Shown here: positions 11,179 through 19,516 of the stretch, piece after piece | Layout: each line of letters opens with the position of its first letter | How positions within the stretch are numbered: position 1 is the first letter of the stretch | DNA from: Dechloromonas sp. | Lineage (GTDB): Bacteria > Pseudomonadota > Gammaproteobacteria > Burkholderiales > Rhodocyclaceae | Length of the DNA: 49,562 nt | Assembly: GCA_016791065.1 (NCBI GenBank) | Contig: JAEUOD010000113.1 | Coordinates: forward strand, 1 to 49,562 | Reading direction: 5' to 3' | Program-made: the position numbers and the translations under genes | Notes under the pieces: generated by a model | Seen by the model: the letters and a program-made list of their open reading frames with translations, nothing else | The model's database searches: none | Told to the model about the DNA's origin: nothing

Positions 11179-11406
11179 CTAGCTCTTCGTTTTTTCCTTG
11201 ACCTCTACGTCGATGGTCTGACCATTGACCTGCTGGGTCGGTTGCGCCTCGGCCGGCTTGTCGGCATTGGCTTCCTTCATGCCATCCTTGAAGCCCTTGA
11301 CCGCACCGCCGAGGTCTTGTCCGACGTTACGCAATTTCTTGGTCCCGAAAACGAGCATGACGATGACCAGAACGATCAACCAGTGCCAGATGGAAAAACT
11401 GCCCAT
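11179..11406 (-). CDS. tatA: Sec-independent protein translocase TatA
   Basis: 75 residues, typical TatA length. [20 protein letters not shown] is the single membrane helix, followed by [20 protein letters not shown], the conserved amphipathic helix, and a short polar tail. TatA oligomers form the export pathway recruited by TatBC. It begins 10 bases after the HIT gene stop, so tatABC appears to be the distal part of the hisBHAFIE-HIT transcript. Confidence 0.96.
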   Translation of the reverse strand: MGSFSIWHWLIVLVIVMLVFGTKKLRNVGQDLGGAVKGFKDGMKEANADKPAEAQPTQQVNGQTIDVEVKEKTKS

Positions 11407-11416
11407 GATTTGTCTC

Positions 11417-11767
11417 CTAGAGGCGTTTCAGCATGGGGCCGACCGGGTCCGGTCCGCCCACGATATGAATGTGCAGGTGCTGGACTTCCTGTTGCCCAAC
11501 CCGCCCGGTGTTGATGATGACACGGAAGCCATCCGGACTTCCTTGGGCTGCAGCGATCTCGTTGGCCTTGGCGAGCATGCGCCCGAGCACCGGTGCATCT
11601 TCGGCGGCAGCAGTCGCCAGCGAGGTAATGTGCTTCTTCGGGATGAGCAGGACATGCACAGGACGCGCCGGTGCAATGTCGTTGAAGGCGAGCATCTCGT
11701 GATCTTCATAGACTTTCGTTGCCGGAATCTTGCCGGCAACGATCTTGCAGAAGATGCAATCGCTCAC
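11417..11767 (-). CDS. HIT family (histidine triad) nucleotide-binding protein
   Basis: 116 residues of the HINT branch. [20 protein letters not shown] is the standard opening with two zinc-ligand-like cysteines. The histidine triad [11 protein letters not shown] lies near the C-terminus, with the active-site histidine in it. HINT proteins hydrolyse adenosine phosphoramidates. The start is taken as GTG 11767, which overlaps the hisE TGA in a GTGA junction; the frame is open further but the family start is here. A HIT gene after hisE and before tatA is a common arrangement in betaproteobacteria. Confidence 0.95.
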   Translation of the reverse strand: MSDCIFCKIVAGKIPATKVYEDHEMLAFNDIAPARPVHVLLIPKKHITSLATAAAEDAPVLGRMLAKANEIAAAQGSPDGFRVIINTGRVGQQEVQHLHIHIVGGPDPVGPMLKRL

Positions 11768-12090
11768 TTCGTACCCCGAGCGGCCTTTTCGTCGATACCA
11801 GAAATGCCTTCGCGGCGGCGCATTTCCTGCGACACATCCTCGATACTCAAGCCGTAGAAAGCCAGCAGGACCAACACATGGTAAATGACGTCGGTCGACT
11901 CCCAGACAATCTTCAGACGCTTGCCTTCCTTGCCGGCCATGATCAACTCGGCGCATTCCTCGCCGATTTTCTTCAGGATCGAGTCCGGCCCCTCGGAAAA
12001 GAGTTTGGCGGTGTAGGACTTCTCGGGGTCGGCATTGCGACGGGAAGCGAGCGTCTCGGACAGACGGTGCAGGATGTCATGCGTGCTCAT
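11764..12090 (-). CDS. hisE: Phosphoribosyl-ATP pyrophosphatase
   Basis: 108 residues. It converts phosphoribosyl-ATP to phosphoribosyl-AMP, step two of histidine synthesis. The MazG-like fold is marked by [21 protein letters not shown] and [11 protein letters not shown], with acidic metal ligands, then the [13 protein letters not shown] helix. It is separate from hisI here, not fused as in enterobacteria. It overlaps hisI upstream (ATGA) and the HIT gene downstream (GTGA) by four bases. Confidence 0.97.
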   Translation of the reverse strand: MSTHDILHRLSETLASRRNADPEKSYTAKLFSEGPDSILKKIGEECAELIMAGKEGKRLKIVWESTDVIYHVLVLLAFYGLSIEDVSQEMRRREGISGIDEKAARGTK

Positions 12091-12488
12091 TTTGCGTAGA
12101 TTTCCTTAGGGTCTTTCAGTACCGGGTCAGCGGGAACCCAGCGTTCCCCCTGCAACTCGTTGAAGAAGCAACTCTCGCGGCCGGTATGGCAGGCAATGCC
12201 GCCGACCTGTTCGATCGCCAGCAACAGCACGTCGCCGTCGCAGTCGGTGCGGATGGACTTCACTTTCTGGAAGTGGCCGGACTCCTCGCCCTTGCGCCAG
12301 AGACGCCGGCGCGAACGTGACCAGTATACCGCGTTGCCGGAGCGGACTGTTTCCTGCAGGGATTCGCGGTTCATGAAGGCGAACATCACCACCCGCCCCT
12401 TTTCATCCTGAGCGATGGCCGGGATCATGCCGTCGGCGTCCCATTTGAGCGCCGCCAGCCAGTCCAACGAATTGTCGAGGTCGCTCAC
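12087..12488 (-). CDS. hisI: Phosphoribosyl-AMP cyclohydrolase
   Basis: 133 residues, stand-alone HisI. It opens the adenine ring of phosphoribosyl-AMP. Key segments are [36 protein letters not shown], and the zinc and metal residues in [15 protein letters not shown] and [11 protein letters not shown]. The GTG start lies in a GTGA overlap with the hisF stop, which argues for coupled translation. Confidence 0.97.
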   Translation of the reverse strand: MSDLDNSLDWLAALKWDADGMIPAIAQDEKGRVVMFAFMNRESLQETVRSGNAVYWSRSRRRLWRKGEESGHFQKVKSIRTDCDGDVLLLAIEQVGGIACHTGRESCFFNELQGERWVPADPVLKDPKEIYAK

Positions 12489-13243
12489 AGACGGACTTCG
12501 ATGCCGCGCGATGCCATGTATTCCTTGGCCTGGCGCACGGTATATTCGCCAAAATGAAAAATCGAGGCGGCAAGCACGGCATCGGCCCGCCCTTCGCTGA
12601 CGCCATCGGCGAGGTGTTGCAGGTTGCCGACGCCACCCGAGGCGATCACCGGAATCTTCACGGCATCAGAAACGGCACGAGTAAGCGCCAAATCGAAGCC
12701 ATTCTTGGTGCCGTCGCGGTCCATGCTGGTCAGCAGGATCTCGCCGGCGCCCAAGGCAGCAACCTTCTTGGCCCACTCGATGGTGTCGAGTCCGGTATCG
12801 TTGCGGCCGCCATGCGTGAAGACATGCCACTTGCCCGGCGCCACCTGCTTGGCATCGATGGCGACGACGATGCATTGCGAGCCGACCTTGCTCGAGGCGT
12901 CGAAGACGAGATCCGGGTTCTGCACCGCTGCCGTGTTCATCGACACTTTGTCGGCACCGGCATTGAGCAGGCGGCGCACGTCCTCGACCTTGCGCACACC
13001 ACCACCGACGGTCAACGGAATGAAGACCTGCTCGGCACAGGCCTCGACGATGTGCAGGATGATGTCGCGCTGATCCGAGGAAGCCGTGATATCGAGAAAA
13101 GTGACCTCGTCGGCGCCCTGCTCATCGTAGCGGCGGGCGATCTCGATCGGATCGCCGGCATCGCGCAGATCGACAAAATTGGTTCCCTTGACGACACGAC
13201 CAGCCGTGACGTCCAGACAGGGGATGATCCGCTTGGCGAGCAT
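12485..13243 (-). CDS. hisF: Imidazole glycerol phosphate synthase subunit HisF
   Basis: 252 residues, a TIM-barrel cyclase. It uses ammonia from HisH to make imidazole glycerol phosphate and [25 protein letters not shown] contains the catalytic Asp of strand 1, and [15 protein letters not shown] holds the second catalytic Asp. The phosphate-binding [15 protein letters not shown] follows. ATG 13243 overlaps the hisA TGA by one base. Upstream in-frame codons belong to hisA and are not used. Confidence 0.97.
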   Translation of the reverse strand: MLAKRIIPCLDVTAGRVVKGTNFVDLRDAGDPIEIARRYDEQGADEVTFLDITASSDQRDIILHIVEACAEQVFIPLTVGGGVRKVEDVRRLLNAGADKVSMNTAAVQNPDLVFDASSKVGSQCIVVAIDAKQVAPGKWHVFTHGGRNDTGLDTIEWAKKVAALGAGEILLTSMDRDGTKNGFDLALTRAVSDAVKIPVIASGGVGNLQHLADGVSEGRADAVLAASIFHFGEYTVRQAKEYMASRGIEVRL

Positions 13244-13983
13244 CAGGCGCCCAGCTCGTCGGCCAGGTCCTGCGCCGCCTTGAAGTCGAGCGAGCCATCG
13301 TAGACGGCACGTCCAGCGATGGTGCCGATGACACCTTCGCCCTCGACGGCGCACAGATTGCGGATATCGTCGAGATTGGACAGGCCACCCGAGGCGATGA
13401 CCGGGATGGTCAGCGCCTGCGCCAGACGCACGGTGGCCTCGATGTTGATACCGGACAGCATGCCGTCGCGGCCGATGTCGGTGTAGATGATCGATTCGAC
13501 GCCGTAGTCCTCGTACTTCTTGCCGAGGTCGACGACATCGTGGCCGGTGAGCTTGGACCAGCCGTCAGTCGCCACCTTGCCGTCCTTGGCGTCGAGACCG
13601 ACGATGATGTGGCCGGGAAATGCTGTACAGGCATCGTGCAGGAAGCCGGGATTCTTGACCGCCGCGGTGCCAATAATGACATATGAGAGACCGTCGTCGA
13701 GGCAGCGTTCGATGGTATCGAGGTCACGAATGCCGCCGCCGAGCTGGACGGGTATATCGCTTCCAACCACCTTGAGGATGGACTTGATGGCCGACTCGTT
13801 CTTCGGCTTGCCGGCAAAAGCACCGTTGAGATCGACCAGATGCAGGCGACGGGCGCCCTTTTCCAGCCAGATACGGGCCATTTCGGCCGGGCTGTCGGAA
13901 AAGACGGTGGCCTGTTCCATCAGGCCCTGTTTGAGACGGACGCACTGGCCGTCCTTCAAGTCAATGGCGGGGATAATCAGCAT
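13243..13983 (-). CDS. hisA: ProFAR isomerase HisA
   Basis: 246 residues, TIM barrel, the Amadori isomerase acting on ProFAR. It begins [20 protein letters not shown] with the general base Asp in strand 1. [14 protein letters not shown] and the second catalytic Asp in [12 protein letters not shown] are clear, as is [16 protein letters not shown]. It is 36 bases after hisH and overlaps hisF by one base. Confidence 0.98.
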   Translation of the reverse strand: MLIIPAIDLKDGQCVRLKQGLMEQATVFSDSPAEMARIWLEKGARRLHLVDLNGAFAGKPKNESAIKSILKVVGSDIPVQLGGGIRDLDTIERCLDDGLSYVIIGTAAVKNPGFLHDACTAFPGHIIVGLDAKDGKVATDGWSKLTGHDVVDLGKKYEDYGVESIIYTDIGRDGMLSGINIEATVRLAQALTIPVIASGGLSNLDDIRNLCAVEGEGVIGTIAGRAVYDGSLDFKAAQDLADELGA

Positions 13984-14019
13984 GGGAGATTGGGCGGGAA
14001 TGGACTCGGAGGGGACGTC

Positions 14020-14652
14020 TCAAGGACGCCATTCGACGAAATTTTTTAGCAACTGCAAGCCGTCGCGAGCACTTTTCTCGGGGTGGAATTGAACCGCGAA
14101 GATATTATCCCGCCCCACCGCACAGGTAAAGGGGATGCCGTAGTCGCAGACTCCAGTGGTCAAGGCCGGGTCGATGTGCTGCACGCAGTAGCTATGCACA
14201 AAATAGAAACGGGAGCGATCGGCAATGCCTGCCCACAAGGCGTGCGGACGCTGGGCAACTTCATTCCAGCCCATGTGCGGCACCTTGAGGCGTTCGCCAC
14301 GGGCATCGATCATTTTGTCGTCGGGGAAACGCTTCACCACGCCAGAAAAAACGCCAAGACCGGGCACGTCGCCCTCCTCGCTACACTCGAAGAGCATCTG
14401 TTCACCAACGCAAATTCCAAGGAAGGGCTTGTCCTTGGCTGCCTGCACGACGGCAGCACGCAGGCCGCGCGCCTCGAGTTCACGCATGCAGTCGGGCATC
14501 GCCCCCTGGCCGGGAAAAACGACGCGTTCGGCAGCGGCCACCACGGCAGGGTCAGCGGTGACGACCACCGGCGTGCTACCGGAGACATGCTCCAGCGCTT
14601 TCGAGACGGAGCGCAGGTTGCCCATGCCGTAGTCGATGACGGCGATGCTCAC
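14020..14652 (-). CDS. hisH: Imidazole glycerol phosphate synthase glutaminase subunit HisH
   Basis: 210 residues, class I glutamine amidotransferase. The nucleophile elbow is in [15 protein letters not shown] and the catalytic His-Glu pair in [18 protein letters not shown]. It releases ammonia from glutamine for HisF. It starts with GTG in a GTGA overlap with the hisB stop. [12 protein letters not shown] is the family start. Confidence 0.97.
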   Translation of the reverse strand: MSIAVIDYGMGNLRSVSKALEHVSGSTPVVVTADPAVVAAAERVVFPGQGAMPDCMRELEARGLRAAVVQAAKDKPFLGICVGEQMLFECSEEGDVPGLGVFSGVVKRFPDDKMIDARGERLKVPHMGWNEVAQRPHALWAGIADRSRFYFVHSYCVQHIDPALTTGVCDYGIPFTCAVGRDNIFAVQFHPEKSARDGLQLLKNFVEWRP

Positions 14653-15236
14653 AGCGAGCCCTTCGTCGAGGGCATGACGCCAGCCATGCGCGGATCTGGC
14701 GTCACCGCCATGCGCAGGGCGCGGCCAAAGGCCTTGAAGATGGTCTCAGCCTGGTGGTGGGCGTTCTTGCCACGCAGATTGTCAATGTGCAGGGTCATGC
14801 CGGCGTGATTGACCAGGCCATGGAAAAACTCGCCGAACAGATCGACATCGAAGCTACCGATCATCGCACGCGTGAAATCGACGTGCATTTCCAGGCCGGG
14901 ACGGCCGGAAAGATCGATGACAACGCGCGACAAGGCTTCATCGAGCGGCACGTAGCTATGGCCGTACCGGGTCAGGCCCTTCTTGTCGCCCCAGGCCTTG
15001 GCCAGCGCCTGGCCGAGCGTGATGCCGATATCTTCAACGGTATGGTGAGCATCGATATGCAGGTCGCCGACTGCCTGGACGTCGAGATCGATCAGACCGT
15101 GACGGGCAATCTGATCAAGCATGTGATCAAGGAAAGGCACCCCGGTGGCGAACTTGCCCTGGCCGGAGCCGTCGAGATCGAGACGCACGGTAATCTGCGT
15201 CTCCAGCGTGTTGCGTGTAATTTCGGCTTGCCGCAT
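14649..15236 (-). CDS. hisB: Imidazoleglycerol-phosphate dehydratase
   Basis: 195 residues, monofunctional dehydratase with no N-terminal histidinol phosphatase domain. The manganese-binding motifs are [37 protein letters not shown] and [19 protein letters not shown] 15236 gives [15 protein letters not shown], matching family starts. It leads the minus-strand block hisBHAFIE and is divergent from hisC. In most relatives hisC precedes it in the same direction. Confidence 0.97.
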   Translation of the reverse strand: MRQAEITRNTLETQITVRLDLDGSGQGKFATGVPFLDHMLDQIARHGLIDLDVQAVGDLHIDAHHTVEDIGITLGQALAKAWGDKKGLTRYGHSYVPLDEALSRVVIDLSGRPGLEMHVDFTRAMIGSFDVDLFGEFFHGLVNHAGMTLHIDNLRGKNAHHQAETIFKAFGRALRMAVTPDPRMAGVMPSTKGSL

Positions 15237-15315
15237 GGGTAAAGGCTGAAAAGGCGATGGAACGGAGGGGCATGATACCATTTCGCCCACTATTTAAGCC
15301 TTCCGTGAAAACCCC
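15237..15315. promoter_or_regulatory. Divergent hisB/hisC promoter region
   Basis: This 79-bp spacer must hold the start signals for both hisC and the hisBHAFIE-HIT-tat block. On the minus strand TATCAT (near 15280) resembles a -10 element; on the plus strand TATTTA lies shortly before hisC. Neither has a clear -35 partner, so the promoters are suggested by gene layout rather than by strong motifs. Confidence 0.35.
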
Positions 15316-16386
15316 ATGAGTCGCTTCTGGAGCCAGGTCGTCCGCGGCCTCACCCCTTATGTGCCGGGCGAACAGCCCAAGATCGCCAACCTGATCAAGC
15401 TCAACACCAACGAGTGCCCTTTTCCGCCCTCGCCCCGCGTCCTGACGGCGATCGCCGCCGAGCTGGGCGACGATGCGGCACGCCTGCGCCTCTACCCCGA
15501 CCCCAATGCCGACCTTTTCAAGGCCGCCATCGCCAGGACGCACGGCATCACGACCCAGCAGATCTTTGTCGGCAACGGGTCCGACGAAGTCCTCGCCCAC
15601 GTGTTCATGGCCCTGCTCAAGCACGAGCAACCGATTCTGTTCCCGGATATCACTTACAGTTTCTACCCCGTCTATTGCGGACTTTACGGCGTCGAACACC
15701 GCACCGTGCCGCTGGCCGAGGATTTCAGCATCGACCCGGCCGATTACTGCGGCCAGCCGAACGGCGGCATCATCTTCCCTAACCCGAATGCGCCGACCGG
15801 CCGCCTGCTGACACTCGAGGCCATCGAACGCATCCTCAAGACCAACCCGGACTCCGTCGTTGTCGTCGATGAAGCCTACGTCGACTTCGGCGGCGAGAGC
15901 GCCATTCCGCTGGTCGACCGCTACGACAACCTTCTGGTCGTTCACACCCTCTCGAAATCTCGCGCCCTCGCCGGCTTGCGCGTCGGTTTCGCCGTCGGCC
16001 ACCCCGCCCTGATTGAGGCACTGGAGCGCGTCAAGAACAGTTTCAATTCCTACCCGCTGGATCGCCTGGCCATCGTCGGCGCTGTCGCCGCCATGGAAGA
16101 CACCGCCTATTTTGCACAATGCTGCGCTGCCGTAATCGCCACGCGAGAGACGCTGACCGCTGAACTGCGCGCGCTTGGCTTCGAAGTTCTGCCTTCAACC
16201 GCCAATTTCGTCTTCGCTCGCCATCCGCAGCGCGATGCCGCGGCACTGTCCCTGTCCCTGCGCGAACGCAGCATCATCGTCCGCCACTTCAAGCTGCCGC
16301 GTATCGACCAGTTCCTGCGCATCACCGTCGGCACCGATGGCGAATGCAAGGCGCTGACCGAGGCGCTGGCGCAGATCCTGTCCTGA
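15316..16386 (+). CDS. hisC: Histidinol-phosphate aminotransferase
   Basis: 356 residues, a fold-type I PLP aminotransferase that makes histidinol phosphate from imidazole acetol phosphate and glutamate. [17 protein letters not shown] is the HisC start region, [17 protein letters not shown] binds the cofactor phosphate side, [10 protein letters not shown] follows, and the Schiff-base lysine is in [19 protein letters not shown]. It is read on the plus strand, opposite to every other his gene in the window, and converges on the chromate transporter genes. Confidence 0.97.
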   Translation: MSRFWSQVVRGLTPYVPGEQPKIANLIKLNTNECPFPPSPRVLTAIAAELGDDAARLRLYPDPNADLFKAAIARTHGITTQQIFVGNGSDEVLAHVFMALLKHEQPILFPDITYSFYPVYCGLYGVEHRTVPLAEDFSIDPADYCGQPNGGIIFPNPNAPTGRLLTLEAIERILKTNPDSVVVVDEAYVDFGGESAIPLVDRYDNLLVVHTLSKSRALAGLRVGFAVGHPALIEALERVKNSFNSYPLDRLAIVGAVAAMEDTAYFAQCCAAVIATRETLTAELRALGFEVLPSTANFVFARHPQRDAAALSLSLRERSIIVRHFKLPRIDQFLRITVGTDGECKALTEALAQILS

Positions 16387-16399
16387 GCGGGCGAATCGC

Positions 16400-16918
16400 T
16401 CAGAGCCAGCCCAGCAAGCCCAGCCCGGCCCCCGCCCCGATCAACCACAGCGGGTGCAGTTTCGTCCGCAGATTGAGCAGAACGGTCGCCGCGACCAATA
16501 GCCACGCTACCCAGCCAAACCCGGCCGCCTGGGCAATCAAGGTCGCCCCGGAAAAGACCAGACCAACCGCCAGCGGTGCGACGCCGAGGCTGACCGCCTT
16601 CTGCCAGCGCTTGCCGGCAAAGCTTTCCCAACGCTCGATCAGCAGGTAGATCAGCATGCTCATCGGCAGGCACATGGCCAGGGTTGCCGCCAACGCACCG
16701 GCGAGACCGGCGACTTTCCAGCCGATCAGCGTCACTACCAGCACATTGGGCCCCGGCGCTGCCTGCGCAATGGCATAAAGATGGGTGAAAGTCGTGTCGT
16801 CAAGCCAGTGATGGTTTTCCACGACGACCCGGTGCATTTCCGGCAGGAGAGCGGTCGCGCCACCGAACGCCACGAAAGAAAGCAAGGCGAACTCGAGGAA
16901 CAGCTCGAGGACAATCAT
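16400..16918 (-). CDS. Chromate transporter, C-terminal-type half (CHR family)
   Basis: 172 residues, a short-chain CHR protein with about six helices. It opens [20 protein letters not shown], then FTHLYAIAQAAPGPNVLVV, matching the family's AFGG and PGP motifs. Short-chain CHR proteins work in pairs, and the four-base overlap with the other half-gene supports this. Chromate efflux is the family assignment; the real substrate here is untested. The unit lies between hisD and the inverted hisC. Confidence 0.88.
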   Translation of the reverse strand: MIVLELFLEFALLSFVAFGGATALLPEMHRVVVENHHWLDDTTFTHLYAIAQAAPGPNVLVVTLIGWKVAGLAGALAATLAMCLPMSMLIYLLIERWESFAGKRWQKAVSLGVAPLAVGLVFSGATLIAQAAGFGWVAWLLVAATVLLNLRTKLHPLWLIGAGAGLGLLGWL

Positions 16919-17526
16919 TTGCGCCCCAGCTTCCAGTAGGCAACGCTACCGGACAACAGCAGCCCGGCGATCATCACGGCCGGCATCGGCCAACGCAGCC
17001 AGGCAATGGCTGCGATCACCAGCACCGTAAATGGCAAAAAGGCAGCCTTGTCCTTGATCGCCATGCCCATCCGCCAAGCCATGGCAAAGAGCAGACCGCA
17101 GCCGGCAGCGGCAACACCGCGCAACATGGATTGCGCCAACGGCAGACTGCCGTAGCGGTCATAAAGCAGTGCCAGCAGCAGCACGATGAGCAGCGGCCCG
17201 GCCAGCAAGCCGACCGGCGCGACGATGGCTCCGGACAAGCCTTGGTAACGCTTGCCAACCAGCACCGCCAGATTGATCACGTTCGGGCCAGGAAGGAACT
17301 GACAGAGGCCGAGTTGCGTATTGAACTCGTCCGCCGTCATCCAGCGGCGCTCCTCGACCAGCATGCGGCGCGCGAAGGGCAGCACGCCGCCGAAGCCAGA
17401 GAGGCCGACCGAGGAAAAACCCAAAAAAAGCGCCCGGAGGTCCGGGCGATTTTGTGGAGCGTGATGCGTTTCGGCCAAGATGGCTTCCGGCTCAGCCTTC
17501 GAGCCGGAATTCGGCCGATTTGGCAT
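16915..17526 (-). CDS. Chromate transporter, N-terminal-type half (CHR family)
   Basis: 203 residues from ATG 17526. The CHR domain starts at about residue 27 with [21 protein letters not shown] and continues with [18 protein letters not shown]. The start is uncertain. ATG 17526 lies inside the 3' end of hisD (35-base overlap), and a strong terminator-like hairpin falls inside codons 27-35. A TTG at 17424 just after the hairpin would remove residues that match the family. It pairs with the following half-gene. Confidence 0.82.
   Translation of the reverse strand: MPNRPNSGSKAEPEAILAETHHAPQNRPDLRALFLGFSSVGLSGFGGVLPFARRMLVEERRWMTADEFNTQLGLCQFLPGPNVINLAVLVGKRYQGLSGAIVAPVGLLAGPLLIVLLLALLYDRYGSLPLAQSMLRGVAAAGCGLLFAMAWRMGMAIKDKAAFLPFTVLVIAAIAWLRWPMPAVMIAGLLLSGSVAYWKLGRK
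17423..17448 (-). terminator. Intrinsic terminator-like hairpin inside chromate transporter gene
   Basis: On the minus strand the sequence reads CGCCCGG-ACCT-CCGGGCG, then C and seven T residues. This is a strong GC-rich stem with a proper T-run, 44 bases past the hisD stop, exactly where a hisGD terminator is expected. Yet these bases also encode the conserved first segment of the chromate transporter ([11 protein letters not shown]). Confidence 0.75.
17485..17509 (-). other. Nine-bp hairpin across the hisD stop codon
   Basis: TTCCGGCTC (17485-17493) and GAGCCGGAA (17501-17509) form a perfect 9-bp stem with a 7-base loop. The hisD TGA lies within it. There is no T-run, so it is not itself an intrinsic terminator. 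It might slow ribosomes or affect use of the overlapping downstream start. Confidence 0.45.
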
Positions 17527-18793
17527 GTGCTGGAAGCCCCTCGCCATGCGCCAGCGTCGAGGCGATACGCCCAAGGGTCTGCGCCCCGGCCCGCGAGACC
17601 TTGATCAGGCTGGTCCGCTTCTGGAAATCATAGACGCCGAGCGGCGAAGAGAAACGTGCGCTGCCGGAAGTCGGCAGCACATGGTTTGGACCGGCACAGT
17701 AGTCGCCGAGCGATTCAGAGGTGTAGTGACCAATGAAAATGGCGCCGGCGTGATGAATCTTCGGGACCCAGGGATCTGGGTCAGCCAGCGACAACTCAAG
17801 ATGCTCGGGCGCGACGCGGTTAGCGATGGCTACCGCCTCGTCCATGTCGCGCACCTGAATGAAGGCGCCGCGATTGGTCAGCGAGGTCTCGATGACTTCA
17901 CGACGCGGCATGCTCGGCAGCAACTTCTCGATGCTGGCCTGGACGCGTTCGATGAAGCCGGCGTCGGTACAGATCAGGATGGACTGGGCCAGTTCGTCGT
18001 GCTCGGCCTGCGAGAAGAGATCCATCGCTACCCAGTCCGGGTTGCCGGAACCGTCGGAGACAACGAGGATTTCCGAGGGGCCGGCCACCATGTCGATACC
18101 GACAATGCCGAAAACCCGGCGTTTGGCACAGGCGACGTAGGCATTGCCCGGGCCGACGATCTTGTCCACCTGCGGGATCGTTTCTGTGCCATAGGCCAGC
18201 GCGCCGACCGCCTGCGCACCGCCGATGGTGAAGACACGATCGACGCCGGCCAGGCAGGCGGCGGCGAGGACCAAGGCATTCTTCTCGCCGCCCGGCGTCG
18301 GCACCACCATGATCAGTTCCTTGACGCCGGCGACCTTGGCCGGAATCGCATTCATCAGCACCGACGACGGGTAGGCCGCCTTGCCGCCCGGCACATAGAG
18401 GCCGACGCGGTCGAGCGGCGTGATCATCTGGCCAAGCATGGTGCCGTCGGCTTCGGTGTAGGACCAACCGTCGAGGCGTTGCTTTTCGTGATAGACACGG
18501 ACGCGCTCGGCGGCGGCTTCGAGCGCTTGACGCTGCTCCGCCGGCAGGCCATCGAGCGCGGCCTGCATTTCGGCGCGGGTCAGTTCGAGATCCGCCATAC
18601 CTTTCGCCGAAAGGCGGTCGAAGCGATTGGTGTACTCGACCACGGCAGCATCGCCGCGCTCCTTGACGTCAGCCAGGATGCCGATGACGGTGCGCTCGAT
18701 ACCATCATCCTGCGCCGCCTCGAAAGCCAGCAGGGCATCCATCTTTGCCGTGAAATCGGCTTCCGTCGTCGTGAGTCGTTTGATCTCGACCAT
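17492..18793 (-). CDS. hisD: Histidinol dehydrogenase
   Basis: 433 residues. It oxidises histidinol to histidine in two NAD+-dependent steps using zinc. Visible signatures are [71 protein letters not shown] with zinc and catalytic residues, and EHLELSL followed by [23 protein letters not shown] 18793 gives [12 protein letters not shown] and is four bases after the hisG stop. Confidence 0.98.
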   Translation of the reverse strand: MVEIKRLTTTEADFTAKMDALLAFEAAQDDGIERTVIGILADVKERGDAAVVEYTNRFDRLSAKGMADLELTRAEMQAALDGLPAEQRQALEAAAERVRVYHEKQRLDGWSYTEADGTMLGQMITPLDRVGLYVPGGKAAYPSSVLMNAIPAKVAGVKELIMVVPTPGGEKNALVLAAACLAGVDRVFTIGGAQAVGALAYGTETIPQVDKIVGPGNAYVACAKRRVFGIVGIDMVAGPSEILVVSDGSGNPDWVAMDLFSQAEHDELAQSILICTDAGFIERVQASIEKLLPSMPRREVIETSLTNRGAFIQVRDMDEAVAIANRVAPEHLELSLADPDPWVPKIHHAGAIFIGHYTSESLGDYCAGPNHVLPTSGSARFSSPLGVYDFQKRTSLIKVSRAGAQTLGRIASTLAHGEGLPAHAKSAEFRLEG

Positions 18794-18797
18794 AGAC

Positions 18798-19442
18798 TTA
18801 CTTCTCCACCGCCTGGGCAAAGGCGTCAATAATCGGTTGCAGGGTTTCGCGCTTGACCTTGAGCGAGGCCTGGTTGACCACCAAGCGGCTCGAAATGTCG
18901 AGAATATGCTCGCAGGCGACCAACTTGTTGGCCTTGAGCGTACCGCCGGTCGATACCAGATCGACGATGGCATCGGCCAGGCCGGCCAGCGGCGCCAGTT
19001 CCATCGAGCCGTAGAGCTTGATCAGGTCGATATGAACGCCCTTGCTGGCGAAATGTTCCCGCGCCGTCTTGGTGTATTTGCTCGCCACCTTGAGGCGATT
19101 GCCTTGGCGCACGGCATTGGCGTAGTCGAAGCCTTCCGGCACCGCGACCATCATCCGGCACTTGGCGATGTTGAGGTCGAGTGGCGAATACAGCCCCTCG
19201 CCGCCATGCTCGATCAGCACATCCTTGCCGGCTACGCCGAGGTCGGCGGCGCCATACTGGACGTAGGTCGGCACGTCGGTAGCGCGCACGATGACGACGC
19301 GCACTTCCGGCCGATTGGTCTCGATGATCAACTTGCGCGAGGTTTCCGGATTCTCGGTCGGGACGATGCCGGCAGCAGCCAGCAGCGGCAGGGTTTCGTC
19401 GAAGATGCGGCCCTTCGAGAGGGCGATAGTGATGGTGCTCAC
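18798..19442 (-). CDS. hisG: ATP phosphoribosyltransferase, short form
   Basis: 214 residues, starting with GTG. It performs the first step of histidine synthesis, joining ATP and [22 protein letters not shown] and the PRPP-binding [19 protein letters not shown] loop are clear. It is the short HisG form and lacks the C-terminal regulatory domain of the long form. By family rule it needs HisZ as partner for activity and feedback control; no hisZ is in the window. It is the first gene of the hisGD unit. Confidence 0.97.
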   Translation of the reverse strand: MSTITIALSKGRIFDETLPLLAAAGIVPTENPETSRKLIIETNRPEVRVVIVRATDVPTYVQYGAADLGVAGKDVLIEHGGEGLYSPLDLNIAKCRMMVAVPEGFDYANAVRQGNRLKVASKYTKTAREHFASKGVHIDLIKLYGSMELAPLAGLADAIVDLVSTGGTLKANKLVACEHILDISSRLVVNQASLKVKRETLQPIIDAFAQAVEK

Positions 19443-19516
19443 GGAATGCGGCCTGAAGACAAAGGAAGGATTTTACCGCAAGCAGCGCCCCGCACGGCCG
19501 CCCTGCTGCCTAGCGA

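Noticed and set aside
12485..13354. Longer HisF starting at 13354
   Set aside because: The extra 37 residues are the out-of-frame end of hisA; the family start [11 protein letters not shown] is at 13243.
15127..16119. 330-codon minus-strand frame over hisC that would restore one direction to the his operon
   Set aside because: It is the antisense shadow of hisC; its translation has no aminotransferase motifs, whereas the plus-strand frame has the PLP lysine and all HisC signatures.
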